A stretch of DNA of 64,000 bases from a bacterium (lineage in GTDB: Bacteria; Armatimonadota; Zipacnadia; Zipacnadales; UBA11051), in the NCBI GenBank assembly GCA_021372615.1, contig JAJFUB010000041.1:24364-88363 (forward strand). The letters are read 5' to 3'. Shown here one piece after another: positions 56,318 through 64,000 of this stretch. Positions within the stretch are counted from its first letter, which is position 1, and every line of letters begins with the position of its first letter. A program made the position numbers and the translations under genes. The notes under the pieces were generated by a model that saw only the letters and a program-made list of their open reading frames with translations, was not told the origin of the DNA and ran no database searches.

Positions 56318-56699
56318 GTTGCCGCTCGATCATGCGCTGCCGATCCGCCGGATCGGTGTCGTCCCAGCCACATACGTGCAAGACGCCATGCGCGACCAGA
56401 AAACGTAGCTCCTCGTGCAGGGAGTGCCCCCATTCGTCCGCCTGTCGCGCCGCTGTGTCCACCGAGACGATGACCTCGCCCTCCGCCTCTTCCGCCTCGA
56501 AGGCGATGACGTCGGTGGGGCCCTCGCGCCCCAGCAGGCGCCGGTTCAGCGCGCCGATTCGTTCATCATCTACCAGCGCCAGACTGAGGACATCTAGTTC
56601 CGCGCCCTCGGTGTCCAGCACCCGTCGCGCCGCCTCCACCAGAGCCTCGGTGTCCACCGCCTGCCCGCTCAGGTTGCGCACCTCGATCTCAGTCGGCAA
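56295..56699 (-). CDS. ybeY: Endoribonuclease YbeY
   Basis: 134 residues from a TTG at 56699 that overlaps the end of the 7TM-HD gene. It takes part in 16S rRNA 3'-end processing and ribosome quality control. The zinc motif is HGVLHVCGWDD: two His at the usual distance, but the third ligand is Asp instead of His. The sequence TDVIAFE before it is conserved. The Asp is plausible as a zinc ligand and may be lineage-specific. Confidence 0.9.
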   Translation of the reverse strand: MPTEIEVRNLSGQAVDTEALVEAARRVLDTEGAELDVLSLALVDDERIGALNRRLLGREGPTDVIAFEAEEAEGEVIVSVDTAARQADEWGHSLHEELRFLVAHGVLHVCGWDDTDPADRQRMIERQHEILGDS

Positions 56700-58851
56700 T
56701 CCGGACGCGCTCCGCTTCTTCGGGCTCCGACTCCGGCTCGGGCGCCGGCGCCGGAGTGGCGTGCCGCGGCGCCTCGGACGGGTACGCCAGGCGCTGGTGG
56801 AACATCCCGGCCAGGGTGTTGACGAAGCTCTCCTTGACGATGGTGATGTCCTTGAAGGTCAGGGGCGACTCGTCGAGCTGGCCGTCGGCGATGCGGGCCT
56901 CCACCAGGCGGTCTACGAGGGCCTCGATGCGGGGGCGCGTCGGCTCCTCCAGCGTGCGGGCCGCCGCCTCCACGGTGTCCGCCAGCATGATGATGGCGTT
57001 CTCCTTGGTCTGCGGCTTGGGCCCCGGGTAGCGATAGTCGCTCTCGCGCACCTGCTCGCCGTTGGTCGCCTCGGCCTGGGCGCGCTGGTACATGAACGAC
57101 ACGAGCGAGGTGCCGTGATGCTGCGCGATGACACTGCCGACGATCGGCGGCAGCCGCATCTCGGCGGCCAGCTCCTGCCCCTCTTTGACATGCGACATGA
57201 GGACCAGGGCGCTCAGGTGCGGCGACAGGCGCTCATGGGGGTTCTCGGCGCCGAACTGGTTCTCGACGAAGAAGTATGAGCGCTTGAGCTTGCCGATATC
57301 GTGGTACATGCACGCGGTGCGTGTCAGGATCGGGTCGGCGCCGACGGCGGCTGCCGCCGGTTCGGCGATGTTGGCGACCATCACTGACGACTGGTACGAG
57401 CCGGGCGCCTCGGTCAGCAGACGCTTGAGCAGCGGCTCATTGGGGTTCTGCAGCTCCAGCAGTCGCAGCGAGGTGGTGAGGCCCAGTGGGCGCTCGATGC
57501 CGCTGATGACCCCCGCCGCCACAATCGCCGCCAGGAAGCCGCCCACGCCGATGAACCCCAGCTCCTTGCCGCTGACCAGGAAGCCGAAGACGTAGGCGTT
57601 CAGCAGCGTCAGCAGCACGTTGGTGACGGCGGTGAGGATGGCCGCGCGGGCAATAGTGCTCGACCGGCTCTCGCGGGCCCGCACGTAGTGACTGGCCAGC
57701 AGCGCCGCCAGCGTCGCCGTCAGTAGCAGGTGCGCCTCGGAGATCGGCGAGGCCAGGGACACCAGGGAGCCCAGGAAGATCGCGCAGGCGCTCCCGGCGA
57801 TCGGCCGGGCCGCCAGCGACAGGAAGATGCCCGCCGCGCTGACCACCGAGATCCCGAAGGCCTCGAACCACGTCATGCCGCGCGACAGGCCGAACAGCCC
57901 GGCCACGACGATGAGGGTGACGCAGATCACCAGGAAGAGCTGGTCATCGGCCCACACTTCGTTGGCGAAGCGGCGGATGAACAGCATGGTCGCGGCCATC
58001 AGCAACACCAGCACGCCCAGGAGGCTGAGGGCCTGCAGGATGTCCACCGAGGGCTGCATGAGCCCCAGCGCCGTGAACATCGCCATGTGCCGTTCGGTGA
58101 CCTTCTCGTCCCGGGCGATCACAATGTCCCCGGGCTGCAACTGCCGCCGCACCTCCGCCACACTGCGCTCGGCCTCCGCGCGCTTGGCGGCCGTCGTCTC
58201 GGGGTTGTAGACCCAGTTGGGCTGGAGGGCGAGCTGCTCGATCTCGACCAGCAGGCGCTGGTAGCTCTGGCTCAGGCCGAGCGTCTTGGCCCGTTCGGCC
58301 AGAGCCGTTTGCGCCTTGCTCAGTTCCTCGCCGGTGCCGTGGATGGGCCGCTCCATGGCCTGGCGCACTTCGTCGGCCGCCAGCCCCTCCACCCGCTGCA
58401 GCGCGCGGGGGGTGGCCTCCAGCAGCAGCCCCCGCGAGGCGTCGGAGAGCTGAATGTCCAGGTGGTCACGCAGTGCCGTCATCCGGTCGGTGAGGTTGGG
58501 GTCGTTGCGCACGTCGCGGGTCTGCAGGAAGATGTCGTGGACTGTCTCGACCGCGCGCGCCGGGGCGTCGGCATCACGCGTGTACTGCATCGGCACTGCC
58601 GCCGCCGCCTCGTCGCGGAGTTGCTGCGTGGCCTGGTCGTCGGTGTACGCAGTGGCGCGGTTGGCCTTGATGGTGTGGGTGGCTGTGTCGCCGACCTGAT
58701 AGCTCACCTGCTCGGGGCGCAGGCGCGCCATCAGCAGCAGGAATACCAGGAGCGTGGTCAGCACGGCCACGAGCATACGTCTTGCTCGCCGCTGCGTGAC
58801 CGCCAGGTTGTGAGGCCGCCGATGGGGCCGGCCGCTGCGCGTTCGTGGCAT
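56689..58851 (-). CDS. 7TM-HD phosphodiesterase (PgpH-like)
   Basis: 720 residues. It starts with one helix (MLVAVLTTLLVFLLLMARL), then a long extracellular domain, seven helices (about 270-460) and a cytoplasmic HD domain. In PgpH the HD domain cleaves cyclic di-AMP. Here the second pair (YHDIGK, His516-Asp517) and later ligands (PHERLSPH, AQHHGT, ADTVEAA) are present. The first His, normally in YxHS, is absent: near residue 486 the sequence is SYQSSV. Activity may therefore be changed. Together with phoH, ybeY and dgkA-PAP2 it forms a tight minus-strand cluster. Confidence 0.9.
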   Translation of the reverse strand: MPRTRSGRPHRRPHNLAVTQRRARRMLVAVLTTLLVFLLLMARLRPEQVSYQVGDTATHTIKANRATAYTDDQATQQLRDEAAAAVPMQYTRDADAPARAVETVHDIFLQTRDVRNDPNLTDRMTALRDHLDIQLSDASRGLLLEATPRALQRVEGLAADEVRQAMERPIHGTGEELSKAQTALAERAKTLGLSQSYQRLLVEIEQLALQPNWVYNPETTAAKRAEAERSVAEVRRQLQPGDIVIARDEKVTERHMAMFTALGLMQPSVDILQALSLLGVLVLLMAATMLFIRRFANEVWADDQLFLVICVTLIVVAGLFGLSRGMTWFEAFGISVVSAAGIFLSLAARPIAGSACAIFLGSLVSLASPISEAHLLLTATLAALLASHYVRARESRSSTIARAAILTAVTNVLLTLLNAYVFGFLVSGKELGFIGVGGFLAAIVAAGVISGIERPLGLTTSLRLLELQNPNEPLLKRLLTEAPGSYQSSVMVANIAEPAAAAVGADPILTRTACMYHDIGKLKRSYFFVENQFGAENPHERLSPHLSALVLMSHVKEGQELAAEMRLPPIVGSVIAQHHGTSLVSFMYQRAQAEATNGEQVRESDYRYPGPKPQTKENAIIMLADTVEAAARTLEEPTRPRIEALVDRLVEARIADGQLDESPLTFKDITIVKESFVNTLAGMFHQRLAYPSEAPRHATPAPAPEPESEPEEAERVRIAD

Positions 58852-58881
58852 GTTGTGTGAGTGCCGCCTGCCTGCCCGCCG

Positions 58882-59892
58882 TTACCGCGTCTGGCCGCTC
58901 GCCGCCTCATAGGCCTGGACGATGCGCTGCACCAGGTCATGGCGGACGATGTCGGCTTCGCCCAGGCGGCAGATCTCAATCTCCGGTATGTCGCTCAGGA
59001 GGCGCAGGCCGTGGCGTAGGCCCGATTCCTGCCCCTCCGGCAAGTCGCTCTGTGTCACGTCGCCGGTGACGATCATGCGCGAGCCCAGCCCCAGCCGCGT
59101 CAGGGCCATCTTCATCTGCGGTGGCGTCGTGTTCTGCGCCTCGTCGAGCACCAGGAAGGCGTCGTTAATGGTGCGCCCGCGCATGTAGGCCAGCGGCACG
59201 ACCTCGATGGTCCCGCGCTGCCGGTGGCGCGCCAGCTTGTCGGCCCCGATGATGTCCTGCAGCGCGTCGTACAGCGGCCGCAGGTACGGGTCCACCTTCT
59301 CCAGGATGTCGCCGGGCAGGAAGCCCAGGCGTTCGCCGGCCTCGATAATGGGCCGCGTCAGGACGATGCGGCTGACCTGCTTGTCCCGCAGGGCCGCCAG
59401 CGCCAGCGCCATGGCCAGATAGGTCTTGCCCGTCCCGGCCGGCCCGACGCAGAACACCAGCGAACTGCGCCGCGCCGCCTGGATGAAGCGCCCCTGCCCG
59501 GGCGTCTTGGCCCGCACGGGCGCGCCGCGCTGGGTGATGATGATCGGCTCGGTCAGCAGCGCCGCCACATCTGCCCCGTCTTCGCGCTGCACGGCCCGCA
59601 GGGCATAGCGCACGTCCGCCGCGGCCAACTCCCGGCCCTGGCGCAGCAGGGCCAACATGCCCCGCAGCACCTGCTCTGCCGCCCGGGCCTGCCCGGCCTC
59701 GCCGCAGATGGCGATGACGCCGCTGCCGGGACGCAGAGTTGCGCCGGTGCTCTCCTGGATCATCCGCAGATACAGGTCCTGCTGCCCCAGCACCTCGCGC
59801 AGCTCGTCGCCGACGACCTCGACCTCGCAGCGGACCTCCGGTTGTGGCGCGTCAGACGCGACGATCTCGCCCGCCTCCAGACACACAGACAC
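58882..59892 (-). CDS. phoH: PhoH-like ATPase
   Basis: 336 residues from a GTG at 59892. A longer frame up to 59982 adds a leader of non-family look (PSPSRYDSPIPRAQS), so the start is uncertain. Walker A GPAGTGKT and Walker B FLVLDEAQNT are typical of the PhoH/YbeZ ATPase, with the conserved GDVTQSDLP. PhoH/YbeZ works with YbeY in RNA metabolism, consistent with ybeY in the same cluster. It lies 30 bases upstream of the 7TM-HD gene. Confidence 0.88.
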   Translation of the reverse strand: MSVCLEAGEIVASDAPQPEVRCEVEVVGDELREVLGQQDLYLRMIQESTGATLRPGSGVIAICGEAGQARAAEQVLRGMLALLRQGRELAAADVRYALRAVQREDGADVAALLTEPIIITQRGAPVRAKTPGQGRFIQAARRSSLVFCVGPAGTGKTYLAMALALAALRDKQVSRIVLTRPIIEAGERLGFLPGDILEKVDPYLRPLYDALQDIIGADKLARHRQRGTIEVVPLAYMRGRTINDAFLVLDEAQNTTPPQMKMALTRLGLGSRMIVTGDVTQSDLPEGQESGLRHGLRLLSDIPEIEICRLGEADIVRHDLVQRIVQAYEAASGQTR

Positions 59893-60022
59893 ACGTGGGC
59901 CCGTGCTCTGGGCCCTGGGAATGGGAGAATCATACCGCGAGGGGGAGGGGAAGGCAAGGATGAAGTATGCGGGACGAGCCATGGACGAGGGACGGAGAGG
60001 GTGGGAGGGCGGGCCGCTCCCC

Positions 60023-60583
60023 CTACCCCTCCGCTTCCCCGGCCAGTTTCTCGCCCCATGCCTCGACCGTCATGACCTTCGCGAAGCGGCTGGCCTGCAC
60101 GACCAGCGCCGCCCGGTGGAGTTCCTCCGCAGTGACGCTGCCCGCGTCGTTGCTGAAAGCGTGGGTGCCGGTGGCGTCGCTGAGGAACTCCACGGCGAAG
60201 CCGAGATGCACCGCCTGGCGGCTGGTGGTGTCACAGCACATCTGCGTCATCCAGCCGCAGATGACCACCGTGCCAATCCCCCGCTCCCGCAGCCATGCCT
60301 CGAGGTTCGTGCCCGTGAAACTTCCCGGCAGGCCCTTCTCGATGACGATATCGTGCGGACGGGACAGGACCTCATTGGGGATCTCCCAGCCCGGCGTCCC
60401 CTTGCAGAAGAGGGGCACGGGCGGGAGGAAGGTCTGCTGGATCAGCACGATGGGGACGCCGTGCTCATGGGCCACGTCCATCGCCCGCTGAATGCCCTCG
60501 AAGCTCCCGGCGGGATGAGTGATCTCGTGGAAGCCGGAGAAGTAGTCGTTCTGAACATCAATGACGAGCAGCGCACGGTTCAT
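60023..60583 (-). CDS. Cysteine hydrolase, isochorismatase family
   Basis: 186 residues. The catalytic triad is Asp9 (VIDVQNDY), Lys83 (EKGLPGSF) and Cys116 (GWMTQMCCDTT). The family hydrolyses isochorismate, nicotinamide or other amides; this branch looks like the broad 'cysteine hydrolase' group and the substrate cannot be named. It stands alone between phoH and the thiolase. Confidence 0.87.
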   Translation of the reverse strand: MNRALLVIDVQNDYFSGFHEITHPAGSFEGIQRAMDVAHEHGVPIVLIQQTFLPPVPLFCKGTPGWEIPNEVLSRPHDIVIEKGLPGSFTGTNLEAWLRERGIGTVVICGWMTQMCCDTTSRQAVHLGFAVEFLSDATGTHAFSNDAGSVTAEELHRAALVVQASRFAKVMTVEAWGEKLAGEAEG

Positions 60584-60700
60584 TGGGTCAAGGCAACTCC
60601 TGACGTTAGTGTGTGGTCGTCCTCACCGCCGGCGACGCGGGGCGTGGCCTCGCCCGGCCCTTCCCCGCTCCCCCATTCATCACTCAGCATTCATCGTTCA

Positions 60701-61864
60701 TCACTGCCGCTCAATCGCCATCGCCATGCCCATGCCGCCGCCGATGCAGAGGGTGGCGAGGCCGAGCTTCAGGTCGCGCCGCTCCATCTCGTACAGCAGG
60801 GAGCACACGATGCGCGCGCCGGTGGCGCCGATGGGGTGGCCCAGGGCGATCCCGCTGCCGTTCACATTGACACGCTCCTCGTCCAGCCCGAGCTCGCGCA
60901 CTACGGCCACGGCCTGCACGGCAAAGGCCTCGTTCAGCTCCACCAGCTCGAAGTCGCCGACGCTCAAGTCGAGCTTGTCGCAGAGCTTCTTGACCGCGTC
61001 AATGGGCCCCAGCCCCATGACCTCCGGCTCGATCCCGGCGCAGGCGCTGCCCAGGATGACCGCACGGGGCTGCCAGCCATGCTGTGCCGCGGCGGCCTCG
61101 GAGGCGACCAGGCAGGCCGCCGCGCCATCGTTGATCCCCGAGGCGTTCCCGGCGGTGATGCAGCCATCGGGCTTGAAGGCCGGCTTGAGGCCCGCCAGCG
61201 CTTCCATGGAGGTCTGGCGGGGGTGCTCATCAGTCGTGAGCGGCTCGTCCTTCTTGCGGGGGACAGGGATGATCTCATCCACGAACTTCCCGGCCGCGAT
61301 GGCCGCCGCGGCCTTCTCCTGGCTGCGCAGCGCCCAGGCATCCATCTCCTGCCGGGTGATGCCCGTCCGCGCGGCGATCTCCTCGGCGGTCAGGCCCATG
61401 CCCATGCCGGTCACCGAGCAGGTCAGGCCATCCATGACCCCGTCAGTCATCTCGGCGTTGAAGAGCTTGTGCCCCCAGCGCATGTCCTTGACGTAGTAGG
61501 GCACGTTGCTCATGCTCTCGGCCCCGCCGGCGAGGTACACCTCGCCCTCCCCCAGCAGGATGCCCTGCCGCGCCATGTCGAGGGCCTTCATCCCCGAGGC
61601 GCACGCGATGTTGATGGTGCTGGCGCACACGGAGTGTGGCAGCCCCGCCCGCATGGCCGCCATGCGCCCCAGGTTCACGCCGGAGCCGCCCTGGAGGACC
61701 TGACCGAGGATGACCTCGGCCACGGCCTCGCCCAGAACGCTGTTGCGCTCGGTGAGAGCCTGCAGGACGATGGCGGCCAGATCGGCTGCAGAGTGCTGCA
61801 TGAGACCTCCGCCGAAGCGGCCGATGGGGGTGCGCACGGCGTCAATGAGGCAGGCGCGGGGCAT
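60701..61864 (-). CDS. Acetyl-CoA C-acetyltransferase (thiolase)
   Basis: 387 residues from the ATG at 61864 (AGGGAGCC upstream). Biosynthetic thiolase: the nucleophile Cys88 in NIACASGMKAL, His in GHPIGATGARI, and the second Cys in ATLCIGGGMG. It condenses two acetyl-CoA, or cleaves acetoacetyl-CoA. No other butanoate or polyhydroxyalkanoate gene is nearby. A hairpin and a TA-rich stretch lie in its 5' region. Confidence 0.93.
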   Translation of the reverse strand: MPRACLIDAVRTPIGRFGGGLMQHSAADLAAIVLQALTERNSVLGEAVAEVILGQVLQGGSGVNLGRMAAMRAGLPHSVCASTINIACASGMKALDMARQGILLGEGEVYLAGGAESMSNVPYYVKDMRWGHKLFNAEMTDGVMDGLTCSVTGMGMGLTAEEIAARTGITRQEMDAWALRSQEKAAAAIAAGKFVDEIIPVPRKKDEPLTTDEHPRQTSMEALAGLKPAFKPDGCITAGNASGINDGAAACLVASEAAAAQHGWQPRAVILGSACAGIEPEVMGLGPIDAVKKLCDKLDLSVGDFELVELNEAFAVQAVAVVRELGLDEERVNVNGSGIALGHPIGATGARIVCSLLYEMERRDLKLGLATLCIGGGMGMAMAIERQ

Positions 61865-61975
61865 GATGGGCTCCCTGTCTGTCGGGGTTGGCGGGACGGG
61901 GAGGCATTTCGGCGAGGCGGCGGGGAGTCCTTCTCGGTGGGGCTGGCCGGCGCGAGGCGAGCTTGACGCCGGCAA

Positions 61976-62012
61976 ACGGACGAGCCACCTGCAGCGCAGG
62001 TGGCTTGTCCGT
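61976..62012 (-). promoter_or_regulatory. Long hairpin in the region before the thiolase gene
   Basis: On the minus strand a 16-17-bp stem (ACGGAC, a mismatch, then AGCCACCTGC) closes over a GCT loop, and a short TTT follows. It lies 38 bases after a possible TATACA -10 box (about 62085) and 112 bases before the ATG at 61864. It could be the terminator of the upstream gene or an attenuator-like leader element. Confidence 0.55.
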
Positions 62013-62129
62013 AAGCGGAGTACGCCCTGGATGTGTCCGTCGGCGTCGCAGTCTTGAGGCGCTACCTACTGCGGCCTTGCACTATGTATAACCAACCTAT
62101 ACTTGGCCCAAACCTGCAGTCCAGGGGGC

Positions 62130-63926
62130 TCACCAGTTCACGCCATACAGCCGTCCGCCCGGCCGGACCTCCACGTGTAGCGCTTCGCCCTCCGCCGGCG
62201 CCGCCGTCTCATGCCCTCGCCAGCGCAGCGGCAGTCTCAGGCCGTCGCCCCGGGTCGGCAGGCAGTCATCCAGCCCGTGGCCCGGCCGCGCCTGGCCGTC
62301 AGGCCCGACGACTGCCGCGCGGATCGGGCCGGTCGCGTTGCAGGACAGCGTCAGTGGCCCGTCCGTCCGCGGCAGCGGGAGCGTCACGAAGCCCGGCTCC
62401 TCTCTGATCGCCTCAAAGTGCGCATAGCCGCCGCGGCGGAATGTCGCCAGCCCACAGGCGAGGCGCGTGAAGTAGACATCCAGGTACGGTTCGTGGCTCA
62501 GGTCACGCATCGCCCCGCCGTAATACAGCCACCACTCATCCCCCACTGCCACGGGCGCGGCGGCAATGAGCAGGTAGCCGGGGTCCCACTCCCCCCGACC
62601 GCCGCTGGACAGGAACAGCCCGGTCGGATCGGGGCGGCTGAAGTGGACGCCGTCGTGGCTGATGACCAGGGCGAACTGGTCGGCGTGGACGAACTGCGCC
62701 ACCTGCAGCAGCCCCACATACAGCCCGCACTCCTGCCAGACGACCAGGTCATGGATGTGCGGCTCAGGCATCTGCAGCGGGTCAATGATCGGGTTCTCGG
62801 GGTAGCCCTCCCAGTGGACCAGGTCGGGACTGGTGAGCATCCCGGCGGTGCGGCGCTTGGCCGCCGGGCCGTAGCTGCCGTACCCACGCCACAGTCCGGC
62901 TGTCTCGTCGTAGAAGAGGCAGTCCTGCTCGAAGTACCACGGGCGGGAGAGCGGGTAGCGGCGCTGGGCGGGCCGGGTGTGCCAGTGGATCCCGTCAGCG
63001 GAGGTCTGCAGCAGCGCCCGTTCATCGCTGATCTGCCGCTCCTGCTCGGTCGTCACGTACGGCTCACCGGGGACGGGCGAGCGGTCGGTCTTCACGATGA
63101 TCGGCAGCCGCCACAGGTGCGGCACAATGTTGCTGTCGCGGCTGCCGTCGTACTCGACCAGCCCCAGGCGTGGCTTGCGCCAGTGCAGCCCGTCCTCGCT
63201 CTCGGCGTACGCCACGCGCATGAGGTCCTGCCACACGGCGTATTGACGGTGCACGCGCTCCAGGCAACGCGGGTTGTTCGCGCACGTGTACCACATGCGG
63301 AACGCACCGCCGTCACGCAGCACGCAGCCCCGATTGAAGACCTTCAGGTCGTCATGGGCGCCGGGCCTGCCGGGCACGAGGAGGGGGTTGGCCGGGTGTT
63401 TCCGAGCGTGGTTCACCACCCACCGCACGCCGCGCAGGTCGCGGAAGCTCGCGAGGTCCACGGCCAGCGCGCCGCCATCTCTGACGGCCGGGCACGCGGC
63501 AGGCAGTGCGTGGCTGACGGGGGACAAGGCCGGGTCCTCGGCCTGCAGCGTCAGCCTCAGTCCCTCGGCGACGTCGGCGGCATACTCACGCAGGGGGGCG
63601 AGGTTCTCCTCAAAGGAGTTGTCGGCCAGCCACTGGATGTGAAACAGCCCGCGCGCCTCGTGCGCCGGGGCGAGGGTCTCGCCGAGCCAGCGCCAGGCGA
63701 ACACCTGCCGCCGCTCGACGTTGAGCGCCAGCAGCCACGGCACGCCCTCGGGCCCTGCGAGCAGGCGCGGCTGTGCCCAGCGGCCATCCAGGCCGGTGTG
63801 GGCGGTGAGCGAGACCGTGCGGGGCTCCCCGTCGGTGGGAACGCAGCGCAGGAGGACATCGCCCGCCGGGGTGGTCTCAGCCTGCAACAGGCCGTCACGC
63901 GCAGTCAGTTCGGCCGCGAGGGCCAT
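62130..63926 (-). CDS. Beta-propeller glycosidase-like protein
   Basis: 598 residues from the ATG at 63926 (GGAGGTGG upstream). There is no signal peptide. Repeated strands of the five-bladed propeller type are visible: KHPANPLLVPG, FRMWYTCANN, SADGIHWHT, TSPDLVHWEGYPENPII and GEWDPGYLLIAAAP with EWWLYYGG. This layout matches GH43/GH32-like and related cytoplasmic sugar phosphorylase-like proteins. The catalytic residues could not be assigned. The last part (about 540-598) resembles a beta-sandwich. Confidence 0.65.
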   Translation of the reverse strand: MALAAELTARDGLLQAETTPAGDVLLRCVPTDGEPRTVSLTAHTGLDGRWAQPRLLAGPEGVPWLLALNVERRQVFAWRWLGETLAPAHEARGLFHIQWLADNSFEENLAPLREYAADVAEGLRLTLQAEDPALSPVSHALPAACPAVRDGGALAVDLASFRDLRGVRWVVNHARKHPANPLLVPGRPGAHDDLKVFNRGCVLRDGGAFRMWYTCANNPRCLERVHRQYAVWQDLMRVAYAESEDGLHWRKPRLGLVEYDGSRDSNIVPHLWRLPIIVKTDRSPVPGEPYVTTEQERQISDERALLQTSADGIHWHTRPAQRRYPLSRPWYFEQDCLFYDETAGLWRGYGSYGPAAKRRTAGMLTSPDLVHWEGYPENPIIDPLQMPEPHIHDLVVWQECGLYVGLLQVAQFVHADQFALVISHDGVHFSRPDPTGLFLSSGGRGEWDPGYLLIAAAPVAVGDEWWLYYGGAMRDLSHEPYLDVYFTRLACGLATFRRGGYAHFEAIREEPGFVTLPLPRTDGPLTLSCNATGPIRAAVVGPDGQARPGHGLDDCLPTRGDGLRLPLRWRGHETAAPAEGEALHVEVRPGGRLYGVNW

Positions 63927-64000
63927 GGTGGCCACCTCCCTCTGGCGTCCGGTTCAGCGCCGGGCGGGCAGCTTCCTGCACGAGGGGAGCCCAGGGCGAC

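Overview
This 64-kb window comes from a high-GC bacterium whose gene content fits an uncultured, Armatimonadota-like lineage. That placement is an inference. It rests on four separate copies of a prepilin-like H-X9-DG protein with an almost invariant N-terminus ([20 protein letters not shown]...[11 protein letters not shown]), many secreted carbohydrate-active or carbohydrate-binding proteins, and an OPT-like transporter. No rRNA gene, tRNA gene or CRISPR array was seen.

Layout. 1-8 kb (minus strand): a partial secreted M6-like metalloprotease and a 2146-residue secreted multi-domain protein with its own near-consensus promoter. 8-15 kb (minus): ogt, a URO-D-family protein, dihydrolipoamide dehydrogenase, a CE15-like esterase, a zinc alcohol dehydrogenase interrupted by an in-frame low-complexity insert, and a GalE-like epimerase. 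15.5-18.4 kb: a frameshifted amidohydrolase, a prepilin-like gene and a convergent MFS transporter. 18.4-21 kb: a possible insertion-sequence remnant, then a gene fusing a TIR domain to a soluble FtsK/SpoIIIE DNA translocase with two tandem gamma (DNA-reading) domains. 21-25.5 kb (plus): a CBM9-like secreted protein, an M48 protease, a phosphoesterase and a small BON-like protein. 25.6-39.2 kb (minus): rqcH, a thioesterase, a prepilin-like gene, dinG, a tail-less ssb, a secreted glycosidase-like protein, a RidA protein, a TRM11-like methyltransferase, an aldo/keto reductase and a radical SAM protein. 39.4-46.2 kb (plus): an ABC cluster with a short permease, an ATPase carrying an N-terminal zinc ribbon, and a 1665-residue fusion of a degenerate M28-like domain to an FtsX permease. 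46.2-55.5 kb (plus): a MntA/HepT toxin-antitoxin pair, an OPT-like transporter, two prepilin-like genes, a GH29 fucosidase, a DNA methyltransferase-nuclease fusion and a GHL10-like protein. 55.5-59.9 kb (minus): the phoH, 7TM-HD phosphodiesterase, ybeY and dgkA-PAP2 cluster. 60-64 kb (minus): a cysteine hydrolase, a thiolase and a beta-propeller glycosidase-like protein.

Defence-related genes are scattered and do not form one island: TIR-FtsK at 18.8 kb, MntA/HepT at 46.2 kb and the methyltransferase-nuclease at 52.4 kb. The TIR-FtsK fusion is the strongest candidate for an undescribed system. A cytosolic DNA motor with two copies of the domain that reads DNA in FtsK is joined directly to a TIR module that keeps the glutamate used by NAD-cleaving TIRs.

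The intergenic regions hold several families of short GC-rich palindromic repeats. One lies just upstream of, and helps decide, a TTG start. A related palindrome encodes the last residues of the radical SAM protein, and repeats that look like the same class have entered the alcohol dehydrogenase gene in frame.
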